From Clostridia bacterium (GTDB lineage: Bacteria; Bacillota; Clostridia; Oscillospirales; CAG-272), in contig JAFPWV010000213.1 of assembly GCA_017412675.1 (NCBI GenBank), positions 1 through 49,950 on the forward strand: 49,950 bases of DNA, given 5' to 3'. Positions 32,851-41,365 of this stretch are shown here, piece by piece. Under the pieces are notes generated by a model. It was not told the DNA's origin. It was given only the letters and a program-made list of their open reading frames with translations, and ran no database searches. Position numbers and translations under genes: made by a program. Position 1 is the first letter of the stretch, and each line of letters opens with the position of its first letter.

Positions 32851-34169
32851 TCCGTCGGCTCGGCGGGGATATCCCCGTCAAGGATGTCCGGATCGCCGAC
32901 GCGGCCTGTCCCGCGCCGTTTGCCCCGGGCCTGGAATTCTCGCCGCCCGCCCGCGGAACGTGGAACATCGTCCACACCGGAATGCTCATCCCGGAGGCGC
33001 ACGAGATCTTCGTCTGTGCCGAGGGTTGCCTCCGTGGCGTGGTCCTGACCGCCGCCGAAATGGGAGCCTCGGACCGCTTCTCGACCGTCGCCGTGCGTGA
33101 GAACAACGTCACCGACGGCGATCTGGAGGACTCCCTCATCGAAGGCGTCACGGACATCCTCGAAAAGCTGCCGAAAAAGCCCCCGGCGGTCCTCGTCTAT
33201 ACGAGCTGCATCCATCACTTCATGGGTGCCGACCTCCCGCACATCTACAAAACGCTCCGGGAGCGGTTCCCGGACATCGATTTCACGGACTGCTACATGA
33301 ATCCGATCATGCGCAAGTCCGGGCTGACCCCCGATCAGCTCATGCGCCGCCAGCTCTACAGCCTGCTTCACGGCGCGCCGAGGCGGGAGAAGACCGTTCT
33401 CATCGCGGGGAACGACTTCATGACCGACGACGGCGGCGATTTTCCGGCCCATCTGAGAGAGCACGGCTGGGAGCTCTGCGAGATCCAGCGGTGCAAAACC
33501 TACGCCGAATATCAGGCGCTCGCCGGAGCCGCGCTGTGTGTGACGAATCAGCCCGCCGCGATCCCCGGGGGAAAACTCCTCTCAGAGCGCTTCGGGATGA
33601 CGCATCACCACCTGCCGATCTCCTTCGATTACGGGGAGATCGAGGCGAACTGGAAGACCTTCTGCGCCGCGGCCGGGATCCCGGAACCGGACTTCGATTC
33701 GCTGGCGGAGAGGTGCGAGGATATGCTCACGGAGGCGAAGCGGGAGATCGGGGACGCGCCCATCGAGATCGATTACACGGTGACGTCACGTCCGCTCTCC
33801 CTCGCGCTCATGCTGATCCGGCACGGGTTTTGCGTCACGCGGATCTACCTCGACGGCGTCAGCGGGGAAGAGGCGGAAGACTTCGCGGCATTGCAGAAGC
33901 GCGCCCCCGATCTGCTCCTCTCGCCGACCGTCGATCCCGTGATGCGCGTGCGGCCCCGCGAGACCCGGGAAAAGACCCTCGCCGTCGGGCAGAAGGCCGC
34001 GTGGTTCACCGGAAGCGGGTACTTCGTCAACCTTGTCGAGAACGGCGGCCTTTACGGATATGAAGCCGTGCGCGGGATGGCCGTGTTGATGCGCGACGCG
34101 TGGCGGACCCCGAAGGACGCGCGTCGGCTCATCCAGATCAAAGGAATGGGGTGTGCGTCATGTCTCTGA
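32847..34169 (+). CDS. NifD/NifK-like nitrogenase component 1 homologue (subunit A)
   Basis: A 440-residue protein of the oxidoreductase/nitrogenase component 1 fold. Candidate cluster ligands are Cys21 ('DAACPAPF'), Cys57 and Cys61 ('[10 protein letters not shown]') and Cys121 ('[13 protein letters not shown]'); the last resembles the NifD Cys154 region in context, and spacing 57/61 to 121 is near that in NifD. Thus a P-cluster-like [4Fe-4S] or larger cluster is plausible. The C-terminus ends in 'GMGCASCL', an unusual terminal CxxC. FeMo-cofactor ligands are not apparent. ATGA overlap with the NifH-like gene, 10-bp overlap with the next gene. I know the label nitrogenase component 1 for such proteins in Clostridia but no established function. 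Confidence 0.8.
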   Translation: MIRRLGGDIPVKDVRIADAACPAPFAPGLEFSPPARGTWNIVHTGMLIPEAHEIFVCAEGCLRGVVLTAAEMGASDRFSTVAVRENNVTDGDLEDSLIEGVTDILEKLPKKPPAVLVYTSCIHHFMGADLPHIYKTLRERFPDIDFTDCYMNPIMRKSGLTPDQLMRRQLYSLLHGAPRREKTVLIAGNDFMTDDGGDFPAHLREHGWELCEIQRCKTYAEYQALAGAALCVTNQPAAIPGGKLLSERFGMTHHHLPISFDYGEIEANWKTFCAAAGIPEPDFDSLAERCEDMLTEAKREIGDAPIEIDYTVTSRPLSLALMLIRHGFCVTRIYLDGVSGEEAEDFAALQKRAPDLLLSPTVDPVMRVRPRETREKTLAVGQKAAWFTGSGYFVNLVENGGLYGYEAVRGMAVLMRDAWRTPKDARRLIQIKGMGCASCL

Positions 34170-35317
34170 AACAGACCGCAAGGATCCTCTCGACATACGC
34201 GGGGGACACCTCTGGCGTCTGCTCCGCGCTATTCGAGCTCGGCGGGATGACCGTGATGCACGATGCGTCCGGGTGCAATTCGACTTACAACACGCACGAC
34301 GAGCCGCGCTGGTACGATATGGATTCGCTCGTCTTCATCTCGGCGCTCTCCGAGACCGAAGCGATCCTCGGCGACGATCAGAAGCTCATCGACGATACCG
34401 TGCGCGCGGTCCGCGATCTGTCCCCGGCCTTCGTCGCGCTCGCCGGAACGCCGATTCCCATGATGACGGGCGTCGATCTCGAAGCCGTCGCGCGGCAGAT
34501 CGAGGACGAATGCGGCATCCCGGCGTTCGGCTTTGACACGGACGGGATGCACTCGTACACCTCCGGCGCCTCGAAAGCCTTTGCCGCCCTCGCCAAAAGG
34601 ATCGTCCGCGAACCGAAGAAAAAGACCGACAGGCTTTCCGTCAACCTCCTCGGGGTCACCCCCCTCGACTTTTCCGTCACGGGGACGGAGCGCACGATGA
34701 AGAACCTCTTGGAGGAGAGCGGGATCGGCGTCGTCTCCTCCTGGGCGATGAGCGCGTCGCTCGAGGAGATCGCGGAATGTGCAAAGGCCTGCGTGAACCT
34801 CGTCGTCTCCTCCTCCGGGCTCGGCGCGGCAGCCGTCATGCGCGCGCGATTCGGCATCCCGTTTGTTGTCGGCACCCCGTGCGGGGGAAAGATGCGGGAG
34901 GAGATCGTCACCGCGCTCCGTCAGTCAGCCGAGGACGGCGCTGACCGCATCCTGCCCGAAAGCGACCCGGACGCCCGGTGCGTCGTGATCGGAGAGGGCG
35001 TCACCGCAGCGTCCCTGGCACATGCCCTGAGGCGCGAGACCGGCATCCCGACCCGCGCGATCTGCGCCACCGACGGCTTCGCCGAGCTGCATCCGATGCA
35101 CGTCCCGCAGGCGACGGACGAGGACGACATCATCCCGCTGCTCTCCGGGGCAGAGACGGTGATCGCCGATCCGCTCTACCGCCCGATCGTGCCGGACACA
35201 GCCCGCTTCATCCCTCTCCCGCACGAGGGATTTTCAGGCCGGATCTGGAGGCGGGACATCCCCGATCTTGCAGACGGCTTGACCGAATGGATCGACAAAA
35301 ACGGTCTCGGCCGATGA
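34160..35317 (+). CDS. NifD/NifK-like nitrogenase component 1 homologue (subunit B)
   Basis: A 385-residue partner of the preceding protein. N-terminal Cys21 ('SGVCSALF') and Cys39 ('DASGCNSTYNTHDEPRWYD') parallel the first two P-cluster ligands of NifK, including the following aromatic/His pattern. At the place of the third ligand it has 'LAGTPIPMMTGVD' (about 94-106) with no Cys, unlike NifK. Other Cys, such as 'VVGTPCGGKM' (about 251-260), might substitute or bind substrate. Start chosen at 34160, overlapping the previous gene by 10 bp. Together the two probably form a heterodimer or heterotetramer reduced by the NifH-like protein. Function inferred from fold and operon only. Confidence 0.75.
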   Translation: MSLKQTARILSTYAGDTSGVCSALFELGGMTVMHDASGCNSTYNTHDEPRWYDMDSLVFISALSETEAILGDDQKLIDDTVRAVRDLSPAFVALAGTPIPMMTGVDLEAVARQIEDECGIPAFGFDTDGMHSYTSGASKAFAALAKRIVREPKKKTDRLSVNLLGVTPLDFSVTGTERTMKNLLEESGIGVVSSWAMSASLEEIAECAKACVNLVVSSSGLGAAAVMRARFGIPFVVGTPCGGKMREEIVTALRQSAEDGADRILPESDPDARCVVIGEGVTAASLAHALRRETGIPTRAICATDGFAELHPMHVPQATDEDDIIPLLSGAETVIADPLYRPIVPDTARFIPLPHEGFSGRIWRRDIPDLADGLTEWIDKNGLGR

Positions 35318-35345
35318 CCGAAAGACCGATCAGAAAGGAATTCTC

Positions 35346-36455
35346 ATGAAACATCTCACCCGTATCCTCTCCGTTTTCCTTGCCCTTGCGATGCTGTTCT
35401 CCCTCATGGCGTGTTCGTCCGGCGGCGCGAAAAAAGCCGGCGCGCACACCGTGACCGATCACTTCGGCAACGTCGTGACCGTCCCCGAGAAGATCGACCG
35501 CATCGTCGTCTGCGACATCTATCCGCTTCCGTCCGTGCTCGCCGTGTTCTTTGATTCCGCCGAGAAGATCGTCGGCATGGCAGGTCCCTCGATGAGCGCG
35601 GCGAAGAACAGCCTTCTCTCCGAGCTCTATCCCGAGATCCTCGACGCGAAGACCGATTTCATCGACGGCACGACCGTCAACATCGAGGAGCTCATGAAGC
35701 TCGAGCCCGACCTTGTCTTCTACGGCGGCACCCCGTCGATGGGCGAGCAGTTTGCCAACGCGGGCATCCCGGCGGTCGGCGTCTCCGCGGGCAAATGGGA
35801 CTATGACGCCATCGAAACGCTCAACAACTGGATCCTGCTCCTGTCTGAAATCTTCCCCGGCAACGACAAATACGAGACCGTGAAGTCTTATTCCGAAACG
35901 GTTTACAACCGCGTGCAGGAGCGCGTGAAGGATCTCCCCGACGCGGAGCGCGAGCGCGTGTTCTTCCTCTTCCAGTACAACGACACGACGATCACCACCT
36001 CCGGGAAGCACTTCTTCGGTCAATGGTGGGCGGATGCCGTCGGGGCGAAGAACGTCGGCGAAGAGATGGAGACGGACAACTCCACCGCCGTCTCGATGGA
36101 ACAGATCTACGCCTGGAACCCGGCCCGCATCCTCATCACGAACTTCAACCCGGCCCAGCCTGACGATCTTTTGAACAATTCCATCGGCAGCTACGACTGG
36201 AGCGAGGTCGAGGCCGTCAAGGAGGGGAAGATCAACAAGATGCCCCTCGGCATGTACCGCAGCTACACCTGCGGCGTCGACACGCCCGTGACGCTCATCT
36301 GGATGGCGAAGACGGTCTATCCCGATCTCTTCGGGGACTTCGACATCACCGCTGAGACGCAGGCGTATTACAAGGCGGTCTTCGGCATCGACCTCACCGT
36401 CGAGCAGGCGAACCGCATCTTCGACCCGTCCTCCGCGGGCTCCGCTTTCCATTGA
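35346..36455 (+). CDS. Iron-chelate/corrinoid-type substrate-binding lipoprotein (FepB/BtuF family)
   Basis: A 369-residue cluster A-III binding protein. Signal peptide with lipobox 'LMAC' (lipid on Cys23), then the two-lobed family layout: 'VTDHFGNVVTVPEKIDRIVV' (about 36-55), 'LEPDLVFYGG' (about 118), 'FGQWWADAVGAKNV' (about 225) and 'WNPARILITNF' (about 258). It is anchored outside and hands the ligand to the FecCD permease at 30294. It lies 28 bp behind subunit B and 1 bp before hydF, so it belongs to the same operon. AAAGGAATTC before the ATG supports the start. Ligands in the family: siderophores, haem, vitamin B12, free metals; not decided. Confidence 0.92.
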   Translation: MKHLTRILSVFLALAMLFSLMACSSGGAKKAGAHTVTDHFGNVVTVPEKIDRIVVCDIYPLPSVLAVFFDSAEKIVGMAGPSMSAAKNSLLSELYPEILDAKTDFIDGTTVNIEELMKLEPDLVFYGGTPSMGEQFANAGIPAVGVSAGKWDYDAIETLNNWILLLSEIFPGNDKYETVKSYSETVYNRVQERVKDLPDAERERVFFLFQYNDTTITTSGKHFFGQWWADAVGAKNVGEEMETDNSTAVSMEQIYAWNPARILITNFNPAQPDDLLNNSIGSYDWSEVEAVKEGKINKMPLGMYRSYTCGVDTPVTLIWMAKTVYPDLFGDFDITAETQAYYKAVFGIDLTVEQANRIFDPSSAGSAFH

Positions 36456-36456
36456 T

Positions 36457-37659
36457 ATGGGAGCGGAACTGAACCAGACCCCGTCCGGGGAACGGCTTCA
36501 CATCGGCTTCTTCGGGATGCGCAATGCCGGGAAATCGAGCGTGGTGAACGCCGTGACGGGGCAGAATCTCGCGGTGGTCTCCGATGTCAAAGGCACGACC
36601 ACCGACCCCGTGAAAAAGGCGATGGAGCTCCTTCCGCTCGGGCCCGTCGTCATCATCGATACCCCCGGCCTGGACGACGAAGGGACGCTCGGCGCGCTCC
36701 GGGTCGAAAAAGCCCGCGGGATCCTCTCCGAAGCGGACGCCGCCGTTCTCGTGGTCGATGCGGCCGTCGGACTCGGCGACGAAGACCGGGCCCTGCTCGC
36801 GCTCCTCGACGAGAGAAAGATACCGCACCTCGTCGCGATGAACAAGGCCGATCTGCTCGATGCGGTCCCCGCGGATACGGACGGGACGCTCTATGTCAGC
36901 GCGAAGACCGGCGCGGGCATCCGGGAGCTGAAGGAAGCGCTCGCCCGGATCGCAAAGCCCGGCACGGAGGAGCGGCATGTGATCGCGGACCTTCTGACCC
37001 CCGGCGACACCGTCGTGCTCGTCATCCCGATCGACGCGGCGGCTCCGAAGGGAAGGCTGATCCTGCCGCAGCAGCAGACGATCCGGGATATCCTCGAAGC
37101 GGGATGCGCCGCCGTCTGCTGCCGGGACACGGAGCTCGCCGGGACACTTACTTCTCTCGCCAAACCGCCCCGCATGGTCGTCACGGATTCGCAGGCGTTC
37201 GGGCGGGTCTCGAAGATCGTCCCCCGTGACGTGACCCTGACGTCGTTTTCGATCCTCTTCGCGCGGTACAAGGGGGATCTCGCGGAGCTGGTGAAGGGCG
37301 CCGCGGCACTCTCGAAGCTCGAGGACGGGGACCCGGTGCTGATCTCCGAAGGCTGCTCGCATCACCGGCAATGCGGCGACATCGGCACGGAGAAGATCCC
37401 CGCGTGGGTGCGCTCGTTCACGGGAAAGAACCCGGACTTCCGCTTCACCTCGGGCGGGGAGTTCCCCGAGCATCCCGACGCGAAGCTCGTGATCCACTGC
37501 GGCGGCTGTATGCTGAACGAGCGGGAAATGAAGTCCCGGATCGAGCGCGCGGTCTCGGCAGGCGTCCCGATCGTCAACTACGGCGTCGCCATCGCGCATA
37601 TCCACGGGATCCTCAAGAGAAGCCTCGAGCCGTTCCCGGACGTCGCCGCGCTGCTCTGA
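36457..37659 (+). CDS. hydF: [FeFe]-hydrogenase maturation GTPase HydF
   Basis: A 400-residue HydF. GTPase motifs: P-loop 'GMRNAGKSS' (20-28), G3 'DTPG' (68-71), G4 'NKAD' (129-132), G5 'SAK' (148-150). A dimerisation part follows, then the [4Fe-4S] site Cys300-x-His302 and 'HCGGC' with Cys348 and Cys351, matching the HydF pattern CxH...HCxxC. HydF receives the [2Fe] subcluster built by HydE and HydG and delivers it to hydrogenase HydA. None of those three genes is in the window. It starts 1 bp after the binding-lipoprotein stop and ends before an intrinsic terminator, so it is the last gene of the nitrogenase-like operon. Confidence 0.95.
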   Translation: MGAELNQTPSGERLHIGFFGMRNAGKSSVVNAVTGQNLAVVSDVKGTTTDPVKKAMELLPLGPVVIIDTPGLDDEGTLGALRVEKARGILSEADAAVLVVDAAVGLGDEDRALLALLDERKIPHLVAMNKADLLDAVPADTDGTLYVSAKTGAGIRELKEALARIAKPGTEERHVIADLLTPGDTVVLVIPIDAAAPKGRLILPQQQTIRDILEAGCAAVCCRDTELAGTLTSLAKPPRMVVTDSQAFGRVSKIVPRDVTLTSFSILFARYKGDLAELVKGAAALSKLEDGDPVLISEGCSHHRQCGDIGTEKIPAWVRSFTGKNPDFRFTSGGEFPEHPDAKLVIHCGGCMLNEREMKSRIERAVSAGVPIVNYGVAIAHIHGILKRSLEPFPDVAALL

Positions 37660-37669
37660 TGAACGAAGG

Positions 37670-37713
37670 CTGCCGCCTCTCTCCCTGAAAAGGAAGTCAA
37701 GCGGCAGTTTTTT
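37670..37713 (+). terminator. Terminator of the nitrogenase-like/hydF operon
   Basis: CTGCCGC (37670-37676) and GCGGCAG (37701-37707) with a 24-base loop, followed by TTTTTT. Confidence 0.75.
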
Positions 37714-37762
37714 CATCCGGTTTCGACAGATTTTTCGTTTTTCGGAATCTTTTCCCATCCTC

Positions 37763-37791
37763 TTGCATTTCTCAAAAAAAACGGTTATAAT
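37763..37791 (+). promoter_or_regulatory. Sigma-A promoter for the FAD oxidoreductase gene
   Basis: TTGCAT (37763-37768) and TATAAT (37786-37791), spacer 17 bp, 56 bp before the ATG at 37848. Confidence 0.75.
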
Positions 37792-37847
37792 GAAAGAGAA
37801 CAATCAAACGGCGGCATCGGATCCCGTCGGACTATAAGGAGATCATC

Positions 37848-39134
37848 ATGGAGCACTCCATGCGTTACGATATTGCCGTCCTCGGCGGCGGCTTCACGGG
37901 ATGTGCGGCGGCCATCGCGGCAGCCAGACAGGGAAAGCGCGTCATCCTTCTCGAAGCGTCCGGCTTCCTCGGCGGCGCGGCATCCAACTGCCTCATCTTC
38001 CCGTTCATGTGCTATTCCACCCCCGTCACGGACGAGAACGGCGAGGTGCACCGCCACTACCTCTCCCGCGGCATCCTCGGCGAGATCGTGCGCGAGATGC
38101 AGGCGACCGGGGACATCCGCGGCGACAGCCAGTTCAACGACGAAGCGCTCAAGATCCTCCTCGACCGGATGACCACGGAAGCGGGCGTCGAGGTCCTCTT
38201 CCATGCGACGCTCTGCGGCGTGAAGAAAACGGGGAACCGCATCGAATCCCTCTCCGTCGCGACGAAAGCGGGTGTCCTGACGTTCGAGGCACAGGTCTTC
38301 ATCGACTGCACCGGGGACGCGGATCTCTGCGCGATGGCGAAGATCCCGACCACGCTCGGACGGGAGCCGGACCACCTCTGCCAGCCGATGACGCTGTGCT
38401 TCCGCGTCGCCAACGTCGACAAGAAGAAATTCTTTGAAAACCGGCCGCTCTGGGTGAGACTCCACAAGGAGTGGAAGGAGGCCGGACGGTTCACGAACCC
38501 GCGCGAGGACATCCTCGTCTTCGACTATCCGATCGACGGGATGCTCCACTTCAACACCACCCGCGTCGTGCGGCGCAATCCGGTCGATCCCTTCGACGTC
38601 ACGAAGGCGGAGATGGAGGCGCGCCGTCAGGTGCAGGAGCTCTTGAACTTCTTCCGCGCGAACAATATGCCCGGCATGGAGAACGCGCGCCTCGTCTATA
38701 CCGCCCCCTCGATCGGCGTCCGCGAAAGCCGGATGCTCGTCGGGGATTATGTGCTGACGGGGCGGGACCTCGTCGCCTGCGTGAAATTCCCGGATGCCGT
38801 CGCCGCCGGGAACTATGACATCGACATCCACAACCCCGAGGGAAGCGGCACGAGCCACTACTATTTCCCGGCCGGGACCTGGTACACGATCCCCTACCGC
38901 TCGCTCATCCCGAAGAGGGAGGACTGCGGGAATCTGCTCGTCGGCGGGCGCTGCATCTCCTGCGACCACGAAGCGCAGGCCTCGATCCGCATCATCCCGA
39001 TCTGCACGACCACCGGTGAGGCCGCCGGGATCGGCGCATCCGTCGCGCTCGACGGGAACGGCATCGTGCAGGACGCCGATGTCGCGCGGATCCAGGAGAT
39101 CATCGGGGAGACCGGCGGCTATACCGGACTTTGA
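37848..39134 (+). CDS. FAD-dependent oxidoreductase (FAD_oxidored family)
   Basis: A 428-residue flavoprotein. N-terminal dinucleotide-binding motif 'LGGGFTGCAAAIAAARQGKRV' in residues 11-31 (seen in two parts GGGFTG and AARQGKRVILLE), 'SGFLGGAASNCL' just after, 'FIDCTGDADLC' near 150, and the C-terminal FAD motif 'NLLVGGRCISCDHEAQASIR' with 'TGEAAGIGASVAL' (about 360-405). Members are common in carbohydrate-degrading Clostridia and Bacteroidetes and act on unknown, often sugar-derived, substrates. AAGGAG precedes the start. The transglutaminase-like gene follows after 36 bp. No signal peptide. Confidence 0.85.
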   Translation: MEHSMRYDIAVLGGGFTGCAAAIAAARQGKRVILLEASGFLGGAASNCLIFPFMCYSTPVTDENGEVHRHYLSRGILGEIVREMQATGDIRGDSQFNDEALKILLDRMTTEAGVEVLFHATLCGVKKTGNRIESLSVATKAGVLTFEAQVFIDCTGDADLCAMAKIPTTLGREPDHLCQPMTLCFRVANVDKKKFFENRPLWVRLHKEWKEAGRFTNPREDILVFDYPIDGMLHFNTTRVVRRNPVDPFDVTKAEMEARRQVQELLNFFRANNMPGMENARLVYTAPSIGVRESRMLVGDYVLTGRDLVACVKFPDAVAAGNYDIDIHNPEGSGTSHYYFPAGTWYTIPYRSLIPKREDCGNLLVGGRCISCDHEAQASIRIIPICTTTGEAAGIGASVALDGNGIVQDADVARIQEIIGETGGYTGL

Positions 39135-39170
39135 TTCAAGAGAAACACGAGGAAGCACGATACCGACCCC

Positions 39171-40352
39171 ATGACCAAGAACGACCGCCGCATCACGATC
39201 CCCGAACTGTTGATCATCGCCCTCCTTTCCGTGGGAGCGGCGTATCTCATACAGAACCATCAATCCCTCTCTTCCGAATTCAGAGAGGCCCCGCCGCCCG
39301 CCCTCGCCCCCGAGACGGTCCGGACGGAGGAAGCTGATCCCGCCGTCATCGACTGGAACAGCGACATGATCTATACCGAGCTCTGCCGCGGCATCGAGGC
39401 GATCGAGGAGACGATCACCTTCCCGTACGACTGCACCGGCGAGATCTTCGACGTCTTCCACGAGGTCCTCGCCGATCATCCGGAGTACTTCTGGCTGACC
39501 GGCAGCGGCTCCTATACCCGCAAGACCTCGGAGAACGGCATCACCGTCCTCTTCACACCGAAGATCCTTCTGCCGCCGGAGGAGGTCAAAGCCCGGCGGG
39601 CCGCGCTGGAAACCCGGGTTGACGACATCCTCGTGCGGGCGGAAGCGTACGGGACGATCTACGACCGGCTCCTCTTTCTGCACGATCTCCTCGTCGACGA
39701 TACGGAATACGATACGGTGACCGCCGCCATGATGTTCGAGGACGCCATGAACGACGAGATCTCGCGCTCGACCGGGGCCTACGGATGCCTCGTCGACCGT
39801 CGGGCCGTCTGTTCCGGCTATGCCGCCGCCTTCCAGCTCCTCGTCCAGCGCCTCGGGATCCCGTGCGCGCGCGTACAGGGAACGGAGATGAAGACCGGCG
39901 CCCCGCACGAATGGAACATCGTCGAGCTCGACGGGGAATGGTACCACATCGACGTCACCTGGGACGATCCCGTCTTCTCCGGCGATCCGGCAGAGGGCTA
40001 CTGTTCCTATGACTATTTCTGCGTGCCGACCGACGAGATCGCGCGGACGCACGTCTTCGAGCACGATGCGATCCCGCCGTGCACCGCCGATACCTACGGA
40101 TATTACGGGATCAACGGCCTCACGCTCGATTCCTACGATCCCGCAGCCGCCGACGGGCTGATCTCCCGCCAGGTCGGGCTCGACTGCATCCGTCTGAAAT
40201 TCCAGGACGAAGACGCGCTCGAACCGGCCGTCGAGGATCTGATCGAGCGGCGCAGGATCTTCGAGATCCCGGCGGTCAAGGCGCTGAACGTCCGGTCCCT
40301 CCGCTATTCGACCTCCGAAATGGGAACGCTCACCGTCTGGCTCCTCCCATAA
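39171..40352 (+). CDS. Membrane-anchored transglutaminase-like cysteine peptidase-fold protein
   Basis: A 393-residue protein with an N-terminal hydrophobic helix (about residues 10-27) that anchors or exports it. The C-terminal half is a transglutaminase-like domain with the catalytic triad Cys214 ('RAVCSGYAAAF'), His246 ('GAPHEWNIVEL') and Asp261 ('WYHIDVTWDDP'). Such domains in Clostridia act as cell-surface peptidases or cross-linkers; the substrate is unknown. Before the domain, 'IFDVFHEVLADHPEYFWL' is typical of this secreted family. No downstream gene on the strand until sigG. Confidence 0.85.
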   Translation: MTKNDRRITIPELLIIALLSVGAAYLIQNHQSLSSEFREAPPPALAPETVRTEEADPAVIDWNSDMIYTELCRGIEAIEETITFPYDCTGEIFDVFHEVLADHPEYFWLTGSGSYTRKTSENGITVLFTPKILLPPEEVKARRAALETRVDDILVRAEAYGTIYDRLLFLHDLLVDDTEYDTVTAAMMFEDAMNDEISRSTGAYGCLVDRRAVCSGYAAAFQLLVQRLGIPCARVQGTEMKTGAPHEWNIVELDGEWYHIDVTWDDPVFSGDPAEGYCSYDYFCVPTDEIARTHVFEHDAIPPCTADTYGYYGINGLTLDSYDPAAADGLISRQVGLDCIRLKFQDEDALEPAVEDLIERRRIFEIPAVKALNVRSLRYSTSEMGTLTVWLLP

Positions 40353-40378
40353 TCCGCCAGAGACAAAACCGCATAAAA

Positions 40379-40430
40379 GAACGCCTCATCCGGCAATACT
40401 GTCTGAGACATTGCAGGAAGGGGCGTTTTT
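40379..40430 (+). terminator. Probable terminator after the transglutaminase-like gene
   Basis: AACGCCTC (40379-40386) pairs with GGGGCGTT near 40420-40427 (one G-U), followed by TTTTT; an inner CAATACTGTCTGAGACATTG stem adds structure. Confidence 0.55.
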
Positions 40431-40460
40431 CATGGTCATGGCGTCCCGGGGGAGGCGCGG

Positions 40461-41228
40461 ATGTACGGTGGAAAAGTGGAGATTTGCTGGGTGAACACGT
40501 CGAGGCTGCCGACGCTCACGTCGAAGGAGAAGCGGGAACTTCTGCTGCGGGCGCGGGCGGGCGACATGGAGGCCAGGGAGAGGCTGATCGACGGGAATCT
40601 GCGGCTCGTGCTCTCGATGGTCGGGCGGTTCTCGAACCGGCGGGAGAATATGGACGATCTCTTTCAGGTCGGGTGCATCGGCCTCATCAAGGCGGTGGAC
40701 AATTTCAACACCGACCTCGACGTGGAGTTTTCGACCTACGCCGTCCCGATGATCTCCGGGGAGATCCGGCGGTATCTGCGGGACAACAACACGATCCGCG
40801 TGAGCCGTTCGGTGCGGGATCTGGCGTACCGCGCGCTCGCCGCAAAAGAGAAGCTCTCGGTGGACGGGGAGCCGTCGATCGAGGAGATCTCACGCGAGAT
40901 CGGGGAGAAGCCGTCGGACGTGAGCCGCGCCCTCGAAGCGATCACCGAACCCGTGTCCCTCTACGAGGCGGTGTACAGCGACGGCGGGGACTCGCTCTGC
41001 GTGATGGATCAGATCCGGGATGAGGACGCGGACGACGATCTCTGGCTCGAGGACATCGCGCTGAAGGAGGCGATCGCAAAGCTCTCGGAAAAGGAGAGAC
41101 GGATCATTTCGGCGCGCTTCTGGGGCGGCAAGACGCAGATGGAGATCGCCGGGGAGATCGGGATTTCGCAGGCGCAGGTGTCGCGGCTCGAAAAGGGCGC
41201 GTACGAGAAGATCCGGAAGAATATGTGA
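40461..41228 (+). CDS. sigG: Forespore sporulation sigma factor SigG
   Basis: A 255-residue sigma-70 family factor. The N-terminal 'KVEICWVNTSRLPTL' is the SigG signature (normally VEICGVNTSKLP, here Gly to Trp). Region 2 has 'NLRLVLSMVGRFSNR', 'DDLFQVGCIGLIKAVDNF' and 'FSTYAVPMISGEIRRYLRD' (-10 recognition); region 4 has 'ISQAQVSRLEKGAYEKIRK' (-35 helix-turn-helix). It directs late forespore genes, including spoIVB, which lies 12 kb away. Usually sigG follows spoIIGA-sigE; here it is alone. GGAGG precedes the ATG. Confidence 0.95.
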   Translation: MYGGKVEICWVNTSRLPTLTSKEKRELLLRARAGDMEARERLIDGNLRLVLSMVGRFSNRRENMDDLFQVGCIGLIKAVDNFNTDLDVEFSTYAVPMISGEIRRYLRDNNTIRVSRSVRDLAYRALAAKEKLSVDGEPSIEEISREIGEKPSDVSRALEAITEPVSLYEAVYSDGGDSLCVMDQIRDEDADDDLWLEDIALKEAIAKLSEKERRIISARFWGGKTQMEIAGEIGISQAQVSRLEKGAYEKIRKNM

Positions 41229-41237
41229 GGCAAAAGC

Positions 41238-41290
41238 GAATTCAGAATTCAGAATTATGAATTCAGAATTATAAATTCAGAATTAAGAGT
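41238..41290 (+). repeat. AATTCAG heptad tract 5 (longest)
   Basis: GAATTCAGAATTCAGAATTATGAATTCAG and further units, seven AATTnnn-type heptads ending AATTAAGAG. It fills the space between the sigG stop and the ridA terminator. Confidence 0.85.
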
Positions 41291-41304
41291 TTTGAAGATC
41301 GGGT

Positions 41305-41353
41305 AAAAAACAGGGGCTGTCGTGGACTCCCGGAAAAGGGGGGTGGGACAGCC
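41305..41353 (-). terminator. Terminator of ridA
   Basis: On the minus strand GGCTGTC (41347-41353) and GACAGCC (41315-41321) close a stem with a CCCCCC/GGGAG interior, followed by a T-run (41305-41310). Confidence 0.75.
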
Positions 41354-41365
41354 TCTGATGTTGTT

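Noticed and set aside
30294..35317. A genuine nitrogen-fixation operon
   Set aside because: NifB, NifE, NifN and cofactor genes are absent, the component 1 proteins are too short and lack visible FeMo-cofactor ligands, and the context is an importer.
32089..35317. Protochlorophyllide/chlorin reductase or CfbCD coenzyme F430 enzyme
   Set aside because: No other tetrapyrrole biosynthesis genes nearby, and the organism shows no sign of photosynthesis or methanogenesis; the cysteine pattern also differs.
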